From Rhizorhabdus histidinilytica (GTDB lineage Bacteria; Pseudomonadota; Alphaproteobacteria; Sphingomonadales; Sphingomonadaceae), in the NCBI RefSeq assembly GCF_900167915.1, contig NZ_FUYM01000004.1, forward strand, positions 476,186 to 540,185: a DNA stretch of 64,000 bases, given 5' to 3'. This document shows, in pieces, positions 18,073 to 26,675 of this stretch; positions within the stretch are counted from its first letter, which is position 1, and each line of letters begins with the position of its first letter. The notes under the pieces were generated by a model. The model ran no database searches. It worked only from the letters and a program-made list of their open reading frames with translations, and was not told the origin of the DNA. Made by a program: the position numbers and the translations under genes.

Positions 18073-19470
18073 TCAGCCCCGCCTCAGGATCCCGCCGATC
18101 CGCCGCGCGGCGCGGGCGCCGGACTCGATCGCCCCCGTCAGGAATCCGGCGAATTGCGGGGCGAAGTCCGCCCCGGCAAAGCACAGCCGCCCGATCGGCC
18201 GGTCGAGCCGGTCGACGAAGCGGGCCATCTGCCCGCGCTTGAGCGATCCGCTGCCACCAAGCGAGAAGGGCTCGCGGCCCCAGTCATGGCCGACGAAGCC
18301 GGCCAGCCGGGCCTCCGGCGCGAAGCGGCGCAGCGCCGCCTCCATCCGGGCCGCGCCGTCGCGAACGCCGAGCGCGCCCTCCATCGCATAGGCCGACAGC
18401 AACTGGCCGTCGTCGAGGATGCTGTGGGTGAAGGTGAACTCGAACGGGTCGGTGCCGGTAGGCGCGAAACTGTTAACCGCCCCCGGCAGGCCGCGCACAT
18501 GCAGGATGAAGTTGCTGAGACGCGGCGCGGCCATGCCCTCGGCCGCCGCCTGGCGATGATCCGCAGGGAGATCGGGCGAGAAGCGGATCGCGCGCCACGC
18601 CTCCACCGGGGTGGCAACCACCGCGGCGCGGGCGGCGAAGGCCGTGCCGTCGGCGGTGCGGACCGAAACGCCCTCGGCGCCCTGAGCCACCTGCGTCACC
18701 GGCGCGCCGAGCCGAAGGTCGAACCCGCCGTCGGCGCGGATCGCCTCGCATAGCGCGCGCATGGTGCCGCGCAGCCGATAGACCGCGAACAGCGCCATGA
18801 AGCTCTCATAGGTCCACAGGCCGTTGGCCATGCGCTGCATCGCCCAGGCGAGGCTCACCTGATCGAGCGGGCGACCGAAATCGCTGAAGATCGCCCGCAG
18901 CGCGCTATCGTCGACCGGATCGAGCCGGATCGCGCGTAGCCGATCCTCGACCGACATGCGATCGAGCGCGACGAGGCGATCGCCGCTGGCCTGGACGGCG
19001 AAAGGCGTGGCGAGCGCTGCCTGAAGCGCGGGATCGCCCCAGAAGGCGGCGAGGCCGCGCCGCAGCCGGCCATCGAGCTCCTCGGGCGGCATCGCGCGGA
19101 GGGGGCCGCCGGCGCCGATGAAATAATGGTCGGCAACCGGCCGTTCGACCACCTCCAGCTCGTAGCGCTGCACCTCGCGCCAGATCGCCGCCTGGTGCCA
19201 GTGGAACCATGTCCCGCCGCTGTCGACCGCCTGCCCGGCAAGCTGGCCCCAGGCGACCCGGCCGCCGAGCCGCGGCCGCGCTTCGAGCAGCAGGACGCGA
19301 TGTCCATCCCTGGCGAGGTCGCGCGCGGCGATCAGGCCGGCGAGACCGCCGCCGATCACGAGCACGTCGATCGGCCGGTCAGCCGCCACCGCCGGCGTCG
19401 CCGCAGCCCCCGCCAGCAGCCCGATCCCGCCCGCGATCACGCCGCGCCGACCGACAGCCACCCCATCCAT
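18073..19470 (-). CDS. FAD-dependent amine oxidase, Tat-exported
   Basis: A 465-residue flavin amine oxidase. The N-terminus MDGVAVGRRGVIAGGIGLLA has a twin-arginine motif and hydrophobic stretch ending near AVAA, so it is probably exported folded to the periplasm. The FAD fold follows: VLVIGGGLAGLIAARDLA (about 38-55), LLEARPRLGGRV, and the C-terminal flavin loop LCFAGADFAPQFAGFLTGAI. Relatives are monoamine oxidases, tryptophan-2-monooxygenase and nicotine oxidase-like enzymes, which oxidise C-N bonds to imines with oxygen or cytochrome c. GGGGAGG before the ATG at 19470 supports that start. It is one of several minus-strand genes with an MFS transporter upstream; the amine is unknown. Confidence 0.88.
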   Translation of the reverse strand: MDGVAVGRRGVIAGGIGLLAGAAATPAVAADRPIDVLVIGGGLAGLIAARDLARDGHRVLLLEARPRLGGRVAWGQLAGQAVDSGGTWFHWHQAAIWREVQRYELEVVERPVADHYFIGAGGPLRAMPPEELDGRLRRGLAAFWGDPALQAALATPFAVQASGDRLVALDRMSVEDRLRAIRLDPVDDSALRAIFSDFGRPLDQVSLAWAMQRMANGLWTYESFMALFAVYRLRGTMRALCEAIRADGGFDLRLGAPVTQVAQGAEGVSVRTADGTAFAARAAVVATPVEAWRAIRFSPDLPADHRQAAAEGMAAPRLSNFILHVRGLPGAVNSFAPTGTDPFEFTFTHSILDDGQLLSAYAMEGALGVRDGAARMEAALRRFAPEARLAGFVGHDWGREPFSLGGSGSLKRGQMARFVDRLDRPIGRLCFAGADFAPQFAGFLTGAIESGARAARRIGGILRRG

Positions 19471-19570
19471 GCCGACCTCCCCGGAAAAGCGTCCGCGCGC
19501 CATGCTGGCGTCACGGGTGCGGCTTCACGAGGTGGAGGGAGGCCAAAGCACCGCAGGCCCCCTTCCCTCT

Positions 19571-20719
19571 TCAGGCTCGGACGGACACCGGCAGCTCGCG
19601 CCGCGCCGACAGGGCCAGAGCGAGGCCGATCGCCAGCACACCGATCGACAGCAGCCCGATCGGTGCCCGGCTGGGCATCACAACCAGCAGCGCCGCCAGC
19701 GCCGGGCCGGCCGCCGCGCCGAAATTGATCGCGCTGCCGCCCAGCGACGTCCCCCGCCCGCTCTCGTCAAGGCCGGCGAGCAGGCTCATCAGATAGGATG
19801 TCGTGAAGGGGGTGGTCATGTTGAAGACCATGATCCCGGCCGCATAGGCCTCGATCGACTTCAGGCAATAGACGGCGAAGGCGACGAACATCTGCACCCC
19901 GAAGCCGATCGCGAGCGGCAGCGCGTAGCCGAAGCGGTCGCGCATCGCCGCGGCGGCGAACCCGCCCAACGGGGTGGTGAAGGCGGCGATGGTGAGCAGC
20001 AGCGCGAGACCGGCCGCGCCGAAGCCGACGCCCGTTCCCGCCTGCTCGGCATAGGCCCAGACCGCCGCCTGCGACAGGTACATCAGCGCGAGTGCGCCGA
20101 GCGCCCGCAGCGATCCGCGCGGCAGCCGGCCCGGCCCCGCGCCGGCCGAGACGGCGGGATCGGCGATGCCGGGGGCCAGGAAGAAGCCCGCGCCGCCGAC
20201 CGTCGCGAGTAGCAGCAGCTCGACCAGGAAGGCCGCCTCGCGACCGATCGGCGCCGCCAGGGCGCCGGCGCCGTAGATCGACACGCCGAAGTTGATCGCG
20301 ATCATGATCTGCATCCAGGCGATGGTCCGCTCGGGATGGCGCGCGAAAACCGGCAGCGCGTTGGTCGCGGCCGCGATCAGGCCCGACCCGATCCCGAAGA
20401 GCAGCCGCAGCGGGATCAGCCATGGCGTGTCCGCGACGACGATCGATCCGGCCGAGGCGAGGAGCGCCAGCGCGATGCCGGCCAGGGTGAGCCTGCGCTT
20501 GTCGAGCGAGACGATGCGCGGGCTGATCGACACCACGGTGAGCGCGAGGGCGAGCAGTTCGCAAGCGGCGATCCAGCCGGCCGCCGACGGCCCCATGCCA
20601 TAGTCGACCGCCAGCGCGGTGACCTCATAGGGCAGCAGGGTGATGGTGAGCCACGCGAGCGGGCTCACCACGATCAGGGCGACGTTCTGCGCCGGGCTCA
20701 GCGCGGTGGTAGCGATCAT
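19571..20719 (-). CDS. MFS transporter
   Basis: A 382-residue membrane protein with about twelve hydrophobic helices, among them ALIVVSPLAWLTITLLPYEV (first helix), GWIAACELLALALTVVSI, LTLAGIALALLASAGSIVVA and a final pair near APIGLLSIGVLAIGLALAL. The loop SPRIVSLDKRRLTL between helices 2 and 3 corresponds to the MFS motif A position but is weakly conserved. It is a secondary transporter of the inner membrane; substrate and direction cannot be read. The start at 20719 begins the first helix; a long Arg/Pro-rich upstream extension in the same frame is rejected. It is 100 bases upstream of the amine oxidase and may bring in or expel its substrate. Confidence 0.88.
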   Translation of the reverse strand: MIATTALSPAQNVALIVVSPLAWLTITLLPYEVTALAVDYGMGPSAAGWIAACELLALALTVVSISPRIVSLDKRRLTLAGIALALLASAGSIVVADTPWLIPLRLLFGIGSGLIAAATNALPVFARHPERTIAWMQIMIAINFGVSIYGAGALAAPIGREAAFLVELLLLATVGGAGFFLAPGIADPAVSAGAGPGRLPRGSLRALGALALMYLSQAAVWAYAEQAGTGVGFGAAGLALLLTIAAFTTPLGGFAAAAMRDRFGYALPLAIGFGVQMFVAFAVYCLKSIEAYAAGIMVFNMTTPFTTSYLMSLLAGLDESGRGTSLGGSAINFGAAAGPALAALLVVMPSRAPIGLLSIGVLAIGLALALSARRELPVSVRA

Positions 20720-20831
20720 CGGCGGGCAGGTCCTTCCGCGCCGATGCCCCGCGCTCCGGGCCGGAACGGGAGCTGGCGGGTCCGGTCCGCCCATGAGCGA
20801 GGCTATGCCGGGCGACGGCGGAGGTAAATCG

Positions 20832-21248
20832 TCAGCCGCCGATGCCGAGCTGCGTCGACAGCGCGACCATGTCCCAATAATCGGCGAGATAGCTGATCTT
20901 GCCGTCCTCGAACCGCAGGAAGGAGGCGCCACGGATCTCGAAGCGCTTGCCGGTCGGCTTGCCCAGCAGCTCGGTCTCGCCGGTGAAGGTGCCCGACAGC
21001 GTCCATTCGGCGCCGCCGGCCTTCGCATCCGCAGTCGCGGCCACCAGCGTCATGGCGATGTCGGGGAAGGCGACGATGCTCGTTTCGTAGAATTCGCGGA
21101 ACTGGTCATGACCCTTCATGACCTTGCCCAGCGGCACGTCGTCATAGACGACGTCATGATGAAACAGCTCGAAAAAGACCTGGCTATCCCTGGTCTTCCA
21201 GGCGCCGATGACGCGTTCGACAAGCTTCAGGTTGTGGGGATCGGACAT
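20832..21248 (-). CDS. NTF2-fold SnoaL-like protein
   Basis: A 138-residue cone-shaped NTF2-fold protein. The layout is that of SnoaL-like and limonene-epoxide-hydrolase-like small proteins: helix KLVERVIGAWKTRDSQVFFE, FHHDVVYDDVPLGKVMKGHD, then the strand pair FEIRGASFLRFEDGKISYLA. SnoaL members are cyclases, isomerases or hydrolases on polyketides and steroids, but many have no known function. The ATG at 21248 is followed directly by the conserved helix. A second NTF2-fold gene lies 51 bases upstream; the two share only the fold and are probably one transcript with the MFS gene downstream. Confidence 0.82.
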   Translation of the reverse strand: MSDPHNLKLVERVIGAWKTRDSQVFFELFHHDVVYDDVPLGKVMKGHDQFREFYETSIVAFPDIAMTLVAATADAKAGGAEWTLSGTFTGETELLGKPTGKRFEIRGASFLRFEDGKISYLADYWDMVALSTQLGIGG

Positions 21249-21299
21249 CGCACTCTCTCCAGTTCTGGATCGCACTCTTCGCTTCAGCATCGTTGCGGC

Positions 21300-21686
21300 T
21301 CAGGATTTGGCGCTGCCCTGCGGATCGTCGATCGCGAAGCGCCAGCTTCCGTCCGCCTGCTTGCGGACGACCGCGAGGGTGTGGAACGGAACGCTCATCG
21401 GCTGGCCGTCGGGGCCGGTGCCATCGATCCGGCCGCGAGCCCGGGTGGTGGCGAGCTTGCCGTCGACGCTCTCGATCACCGCGACCTCGTCCAGCGCCAC
21501 CTTCGGCTTCATCGCGATCAGGCCGGCGAGCTCGGCGCGGATGTCGGCTGCGGAAGTGGTGACCTCGCCGCTGAAGCGGACGAAGGCGCAGCCCTCCTCA
21601 TAGAGCGTCAGCGCCCCTTCGATGTCGCCTTCCTCGAACGCGCGCGAAACCGCGGCGTCGATCTCCCTGGGATCGAAAACCTTCAT
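21300..21686 (-). CDS. NTF2-fold DUF4440/SgcJ-like protein
   Basis: A 128-residue NTF2-fold protein with the features of the YybH/SgcJ group: REIDAAVSRAFEEGDIEGAL, TLYEEGCAFVRFSG, then the strands ATTRARGRIDGTGPDGQP and HTLAVVRKQADGSWRFAIDD, ending shortly after the D-D that marks many members. No catalytic site can be assigned. It lies 73 bases downstream of the TonB receptor and upstream of another NTF2-fold gene. Two different NTF2-fold proteins in a row in a catabolic locus often mean small isomerases or hydrolases for an unusual intermediate; that is inference. Confidence 0.8.
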   Translation of the reverse strand: MKVFDPREIDAAVSRAFEEGDIEGALTLYEEGCAFVRFSGEVTTSAADIRAELAGLIAMKPKVALDEVAVIESVDGKLATTRARGRIDGTGPDGQPMSVPFHTLAVVRKQADGSWRFAIDDPQGSAKS

Positions 21687-21759
21687 CGACCATTCTCCTG
21701 CCGGGCCGGCGCCGCCCACGATGCGTCGCTCGGGCGGGCGCCGGCATTGCGGTGTTGCG

Positions 21760-24054
21760 TCAGAATTCGAAGCGCGCCTCGATGCCATATTCGCGGGGCC
21801 GGCCGCGCTGGGCGAAGTTGTAATTATAGCCGGCGCCCAGATCGGCGACGAAGTTCAGCGTCTTCTCGTTGAAGATGTTCTTCATCCAGGCCGACAGCGA
21901 GAGGCGCTTGCCCGGAAGCTGCCAGGTCAGCCGCGCATCGTGGAGCGAGTTCGCCTTCTGGCTGATCAGCGGGAGGTTGAAGGCGCTGTAATAGACCCGC
22001 GAGGTGAAGCGGGAGTCGGTGTGCAGCAGCAGGCCGCCGAAATCGCCTTCGGCCAGGCGCCAGTCAATGCCGCCGCTCAGTGTCCATTCCGGCGCCAGGA
22101 TCAGCCGCTTGCCCGAAAGATCGACGCCGCTGACGGTCACCTCCCGGAACTTGGCGTTGAGATAGGCGACGCTGAAACGCACGGTCAGCGGATCGAGCGG
22201 CTGCGCCACGACGTCGGCCTCGACACCCCAGAGCCGCGACCTGGGCGCGCTGGTCAAGAGCTGGAGGAAGTTCGGCGTGACGTCGATGAACTGCTGGTCG
22301 CGGTAGATATAGTAGAAGGCGGCGGTGTTGATGCGCAGGCGCCGGTCGGGCGTCTGATACTTCAGGCCGACCTCCCAGGAGTCGAGCCGTTCGGGTCCGA
22401 CCGCCGTTACCTCCTGCGCGGCGAAGAAGGCCTGGCCGTTGAACGCGCCGCCGCGCCAGCCGCGGCTGTAATTGGCGTAAGCGAGCGCGCCGCCGGCGAA
22501 CTCCTGCGAGACGCCGAGCTTCCAGCTCAGATTCTCCGATTTGAGCTTGTCGACGGGCGGCCGGTCGAAGATCACCGCGGCGTTGAGCACCTCCTGCCCT
22601 GTCGCCGGGTCGAGATAGCGCAGCGTGCTGCGATAGGATTTCAGCCGGTTGTTGTCGTGGGTGTAGCGCAGGCCGAGGGTGAAGCTGAGCCCCGAGTCCA
22701 GCTTGTAACTGTTCTGCGTATAGAGGGCCAAGCTGGTGCGGACCTGGCGCAGGGCATTGTCGTAGCCGCAGCCGGTCAGCCCGTCGTCGAAACAGTCGAG
22801 CTGGCCGTTGCCGTCGGCATCGCCCGCATATTCATAGTAGAATTTGTAGGTCGTCCGGAAATCGACCTTGTCGCGATAATAATAGGCGCCGACCATCCAT
22901 TGCAGCGGCCCGTCACCGGTCGAGGCGAGGCGCAGGTCCTGCGAAAAGGCTTTCGCCTTGCTGTAGAAATCCGCTTCCTGGATGCGGAACGGCGTCGCGT
23001 CCGAGTCCTCCTGCGAGAACCAGCGGCCTTCGTCATAGGCCGACACCGCAGTGAGCGCGACGCTGTCGCTCAGGTCCCAGTTGGTGGTCAGCGAGACGCC
23101 CTGATTGTGGATGTTGATGACGCCGTCGCGATCCGATTCATTCTCGAAGAAGCCGAGGCCGGCGCGGGTATAGCCGGTGCCGAAACCGACACCGCCGGGG
23201 CCCGCCACGCCGATGTCCTTGGCAAGGCCGCCATAGGCATTGTCGGGGGTCGATCGGGTCCGCGTACCGCGCAACAGGAAGCGCAGCTCGTCGCTGGGCT
23301 TGTAGAGCAGGCTGGCGCGCAGGGCGAAGTCGTCGATCGAGCCCTGGTCTTTCTTGCCGGGCAGCCGGTTGCGCACGAAGCCGTCGACATTGGTGTAGGA
23401 GAAGGCGATCCGGCCGGCGAGCTTGTCCTCGACCAGCGGCACGTTGGCGCCACCATTCACCTCGCGCCGCGCGAGGTTGCCGATGCCGCCCGACAGATAG
23501 CCGGTCCAGCCGTCCCCGAGGTCGGGCTGCTTGGTGAAGATGTTGACCGCGCCGCCGGTGGTGTTCTTGCCGAACAAGGTGCCCTGCGGCCCGCGCAGCA
23601 CCTCGACCCGGTCGAGATCGAATATCTGCAGCGACGACAGGACCGGCAGGCCCTTGTAGACCTCGTCCACATAAAGGGCGACCGGGCTCGACTGGTTGTG
23701 GCCGAAATCGAGCGAGGAGATGCCGCGGATCGAGAAGACCGGCAGGCCGTCGCTGAACGGGCCGGTCACCTGCAGGCTGGGGATCTGCGACACGATCGAG
23801 GTGACGTTGCGGATCTTCTGCTGGTCGAGCTGCGCCGAGGACAGCGCGCTGACCGACACCGGCACGCGCTGGAGATTCTCCGAGCGCTTCTGCGCGGTGA
23901 CGATGATCTCGCCCAGGCCGCCATCGTCCGATGCGGCCTCCTGAGGAGCGACCGCGGCGGGTTCTTCCGCCATCTGCGCCATCGCCCGGCCGCCGATCGC
24001 GATCGTGGCCAGCGAGGCAAGGAGCACGCCCCGCGCCGTTGCTACCGTCATCAT
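21760..24054 (-). CDS. TonB-dependent outer-membrane receptor
   Basis: A 764-residue receptor. Residues 1-26 are a signal peptide (MMTVATARGVLLASLATIAI, cleavage near AMAQ). The TonB-box-like GEIIVTAQKR and the plug follow, with VEVLRGPQGTLFGKNTTGGA, a hallmark of the large sphingomonad receptor group; the C-terminal barrel ends in Phe (YGIEARFEF). It would import a substrate too large or scarce for porins, driven by TonB. Two adjacent ATGs at 24054 and 24051 are possible starts, with GGGCGGGA just upstream. The 262 bases before it (24055-24316) are relatively AT-rich and must hold its promoter; I see no clear operator there. It probably serves the surrounding minus-strand catabolic genes. 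Confidence 0.93.
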   Translation of the reverse strand: MMTVATARGVLLASLATIAIGGRAMAQMAEEPAAVAPQEAASDDGGLGEIIVTAQKRSENLQRVPVSVSALSSAQLDQQKIRNVTSIVSQIPSLQVTGPFSDGLPVFSIRGISSLDFGHNQSSPVALYVDEVYKGLPVLSSLQIFDLDRVEVLRGPQGTLFGKNTTGGAVNIFTKQPDLGDGWTGYLSGGIGNLARREVNGGANVPLVEDKLAGRIAFSYTNVDGFVRNRLPGKKDQGSIDDFALRASLLYKPSDELRFLLRGTRTRSTPDNAYGGLAKDIGVAGPGGVGFGTGYTRAGLGFFENESDRDGVINIHNQGVSLTTNWDLSDSVALTAVSAYDEGRWFSQEDSDATPFRIQEADFYSKAKAFSQDLRLASTGDGPLQWMVGAYYYRDKVDFRTTYKFYYEYAGDADGNGQLDCFDDGLTGCGYDNALRQVRTSLALYTQNSYKLDSGLSFTLGLRYTHDNNRLKSYRSTLRYLDPATGQEVLNAAVIFDRPPVDKLKSENLSWKLGVSQEFAGGALAYANYSRGWRGGAFNGQAFFAAQEVTAVGPERLDSWEVGLKYQTPDRRLRINTAAFYYIYRDQQFIDVTPNFLQLLTSAPRSRLWGVEADVVAQPLDPLTVRFSVAYLNAKFREVTVSGVDLSGKRLILAPEWTLSGGIDWRLAEGDFGGLLLHTDSRFTSRVYYSAFNLPLISQKANSLHDARLTWQLPGKRLSLSAWMKNIFNEKTLNFVADLGAGYNYNFAQRGRPREYGIEARFEF

Positions 24055-24316
24055 TCCCGCCCTTTCGTTTGTTGATCGTCGCGTATGCCGATCTTGCTGA
24101 CCAGTCCGTCTCTGCGACATATCCCGTCTATCGATACTCACCGGAGGCAGGCAGGTTCGGATTGTCCAAATAGAGGGGTGGGACTTGACCTTTTCGATAT
24201 CGCCTCGTTCACATCAGACAACAACCAGATATTATCCAATAATCGTCCCGATCATTTCTACGAACGGGATTCTTGATATTGCCCGTATCCTGGTTTCTTC
24301 TGTCTACCCGGCATGA

Positions 24317-25477
24317 TCAACGTCGGCCCTGCGCCGCCAGCGTAAGCCCGGCCGGGGGATCGAGCATCCGGTCGAGATACCAGTTCTGGAACTGCCAGAT
24401 CGGCTTTTCGAGATGCGAGAAGCGGGTCGGCTCCCAGCCGTCGGATTCGAGCCCGGCCTGAACACCGCGGCAGATCACCAGGTCCTCACTGTTGATCCGG
24501 TCGATCCAGGCACCCATGTCAGCGATATGCTCGGCGGCGCCCGGCTGATCCTTGCCACCCTTCATCATGTACATGGTCCAGACGAAGCGCGTCTTCTTGT
24601 GCCCCACGATCTCGGTGACATAGGTGCTGACGCTGTCCTCGCTGACCGACATCAGGAATTGCGGGTGGAGCGCGAAGAAGGACAACCGCTGGCCCGCCCA
24701 TTCGGGCACGCCCGCGATCCTCGGCCCCGCGACCATCGGCTCCGGCCCGGTATAGGGGGTATAGAGATCGTGCCAGTTCCGCCGCTGGCCGTCCGAGGAA
24801 TAGGAATGTTCCGCAGGCGATATGGCATGGAACGAGTCGCGGTGGACGGCGATGGTGTGGTAATTCTCGTTGGCGTTCTCGAGCATCACCTTCCAATTAT
24901 AGTCGCCCTCGATCTCCGAGCGATGGACCGGCTCCATCGCGCCGATGTCCCACGGGCTGATCAGCTCGATCAGGTCGGGGATCTTCGCGGCCAGCGGCTC
25001 GGCACCGGCATCGAAGTTGATGAAGATCATGCCGTTGACGATCTCGTGGCGAATCTCGGTGAGCCTGACCGTGCAGGGATCGAAGCCCTCCGCCTTGCCC
25101 ATGCCCGGCGCGACCTGGAGCTGACCGGTCGTGTCGTAGTTCCAGGCATGATAGGGGCAGACGAACGCCGGGGCGTTGCCCGCGCCGCTGGCCACCGCCA
25201 TCGCGCGATGCTTGCAGACGTTGAAGAAGGCGCGGATCAGCCCGTCCTTGCCGCGCACCACCAGCACCGGCTCGCCGACCACGGTCAGCGCGACATAGTC
25301 GCCCGGCTGCGACACCGCCCCGACATGCGCGGCATAGAGCCATTCGCGCTTGAAGATCCGCTCCCGCTCCCGTTCGAACATGGCGGGATCGAGGTACATG
25401 CGCTTCGGCATCCACTGCGCCTTCTCCAGCGGCCGGCGGACGCGCTCGAAATCCTCTGCCTGGAAAATATCGGACAT
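24317..25477 (-). CDS. Rieske aromatic-ring/choline-type oxygenase, alpha subunit
   Basis: A 386-residue oxygenase component. The Rieske cluster ligands are Cys88-x-His90 and Cys107-x2-His110 (FFNVCKHRAM and VCPYHAWNY). The mononuclear iron site is the NENYHTIAVH segment, His207 and His212, with an Asp late in the chain (NSEDLVICRGVQAG). The sequence style is that of the single-subunit group that includes choline and carnitine monooxygenases and some aromatic demethylases, rather than the alpha/beta naphthalene type. No beta subunit, ferredoxin or reductase is adjacent; the reductase at 38908 might serve it. GAGGAG lies upstream of the ATG at 25477. It is co-directional with two saccharopine-dehydrogenase-like genes upstream. 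Confidence 0.92.
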   Translation of the reverse strand: MSDIFQAEDFERVRRPLEKAQWMPKRMYLDPAMFERERERIFKREWLYAAHVGAVSQPGDYVALTVVGEPVLVVRGKDGLIRAFFNVCKHRAMAVASGAGNAPAFVCPYHAWNYDTTGQLQVAPGMGKAEGFDPCTVRLTEIRHEIVNGMIFINFDAGAEPLAAKIPDLIELISPWDIGAMEPVHRSEIEGDYNWKVMLENANENYHTIAVHRDSFHAISPAEHSYSSDGQRRNWHDLYTPYTGPEPMVAGPRIAGVPEWAGQRLSFFALHPQFLMSVSEDSVSTYVTEIVGHKKTRFVWTMYMMKGGKDQPGAAEHIADMGAWIDRINSEDLVICRGVQAGLESDGWEPTRFSHLEKPIWQFQNWYLDRMLDPPAGLTLAAQGRR

Positions 25478-25595
25478 TGCCGCTCCTCTTGGATGTGGAT
25501 CGGCCGCGCTGCGGCCGTTCGTCAGCGGGGATGCCGTTCGCGGCCCCCGCCCGACAGGGGCGGGATGGCCAAAGCGACGGCGCGGTCGGCACGGC

Positions 25596-26606
25596 TCATA
25601 GCTTGCGTATCTTCGTGCCGAACTGCTGCATCCGCTTCACGACATGGGCGGGATCGAGCAACGTCTCGGGATTGTAGAGACCGGGACCGACCGGCGGACC
25701 GCCGGCCAGGCCCATCATCCGCTCCATGCACAGCACCGCCCCGCGTGCGCTCATCGCCGCATAGCCTGCCTCGTCCTCCAGCTCGTAGCGCTCGCGGGCA
25801 TGGACGCCGTCATGGCGCTCGCCCTCGATCTCCACGAATATTTCGTGCGATATGCCTTCGCCCCGGAAGGAGCGCGCGGTCTTGTCGAGTGCGAAGGCCA
25901 TGTCGACCGACCGGGCCCCCGTCTCGTTGGCGAGGGTGATGACGTCGGGCAGCGCGAAGCCATGTGCGGGCAGCGCGCGGCCGTCGCTGCTGGTGATGCT
26001 CAGCGTCTCCGATCCGTTGCGGCGCCATTGCCATTTGCCGTCGCGCCGGACGAGATAGGACGGCACGCCGAAATTGCCGGTGACCATGTTCGAGGAGGCG
26101 GAGCCGCCTCCGCCGAAATCGACCGGATCGAAGATCGCGCTGACCGTCAGCTTGTCGATCGACCGGAAACCCCTGGCGAGCTCGAGCGCCGCGACCGGCA
26201 TCGATCCGCCGTGCAGATGGCCGAGCAGCAGCAGCGGGGCCCCTTTCGGATTGTGGATGTGCCGCGCGATGAACGGCGCGAAGTCGTACACATATTCGGA
26301 GAAGGCCGCGTAGGGGATATGCTGCTCCTCGGCCAGGGTCATGCCGTGCAGCGCGCGATCCTTGATCATCGGGATGAAGCAACTGAACCGCATCCCCTTG
26401 GGAAGGCCCAGCCCCGGCGTCATGATGTCGGCGGTCATCGCCTCGGCATGGCCGACCTCGGCCGCCAGTTGCTGCGCCTTTTCCAGCCGGCGCCCGGCAA
26501 TCACGAAGGGAAGGTCGGGGTAGAGCCGGCGGAGGCTGCGCGCCGCCTCGCTGCCGACTGGCCCATAACCGACGAAGAGCACCGGCTCCTTCGAAGACAA
26601 GCTCAT
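25596..26606 (-). CDS. Saccharopine dehydrogenase-like protein, copy 1
   Basis: A 336-residue protein with an N-terminal Rossmann domain (VLFVGYGPVGSEAARSLRRL, residues 9-28, then PDLPFVIAGRRLEKA with the Arg of an NADP-type site) and a C-terminal domain like that of saccharopine-dehydrogenase-family proteins. A close paralogue lies 69 bases upstream; both share the framework LRR.YPDLP..I.GR, a central R-I-P-Y segment and the ending GLYNPE.LLDP...V.R...FG. Catalytic residues of true saccharopine dehydrogenase are not recognisable, so a reductase for another ketone or imine is likelier. It follows the Rieske oxygenase's promoter side and probably shares its transcript. Function is not known. 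Confidence 0.8.
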   Translation of the reverse strand: MSLSSKEPVLFVGYGPVGSEAARSLRRLYPDLPFVIAGRRLEKAQQLAAEVGHAEAMTADIMTPGLGLPKGMRFSCFIPMIKDRALHGMTLAEEQHIPYAAFSEYVYDFAPFIARHIHNPKGAPLLLLGHLHGGSMPVAALELARGFRSIDKLTVSAIFDPVDFGGGGSASSNMVTGNFGVPSYLVRRDGKWQWRRNGSETLSITSSDGRALPAHGFALPDVITLANETGARSVDMAFALDKTARSFRGEGISHEIFVEIEGERHDGVHARERYELEDEAGYAAMSARGAVLCMERMMGLAGGPPVGPGLYNPETLLDPAHVVKRMQQFGTKIRKL

Positions 26607-26675
26607 TTCCGCGTCTCCTCACCTGGCGCCGCCACGGCGGCGTCCAACAATGTCCGCATCGATCCGGACGGGGCT

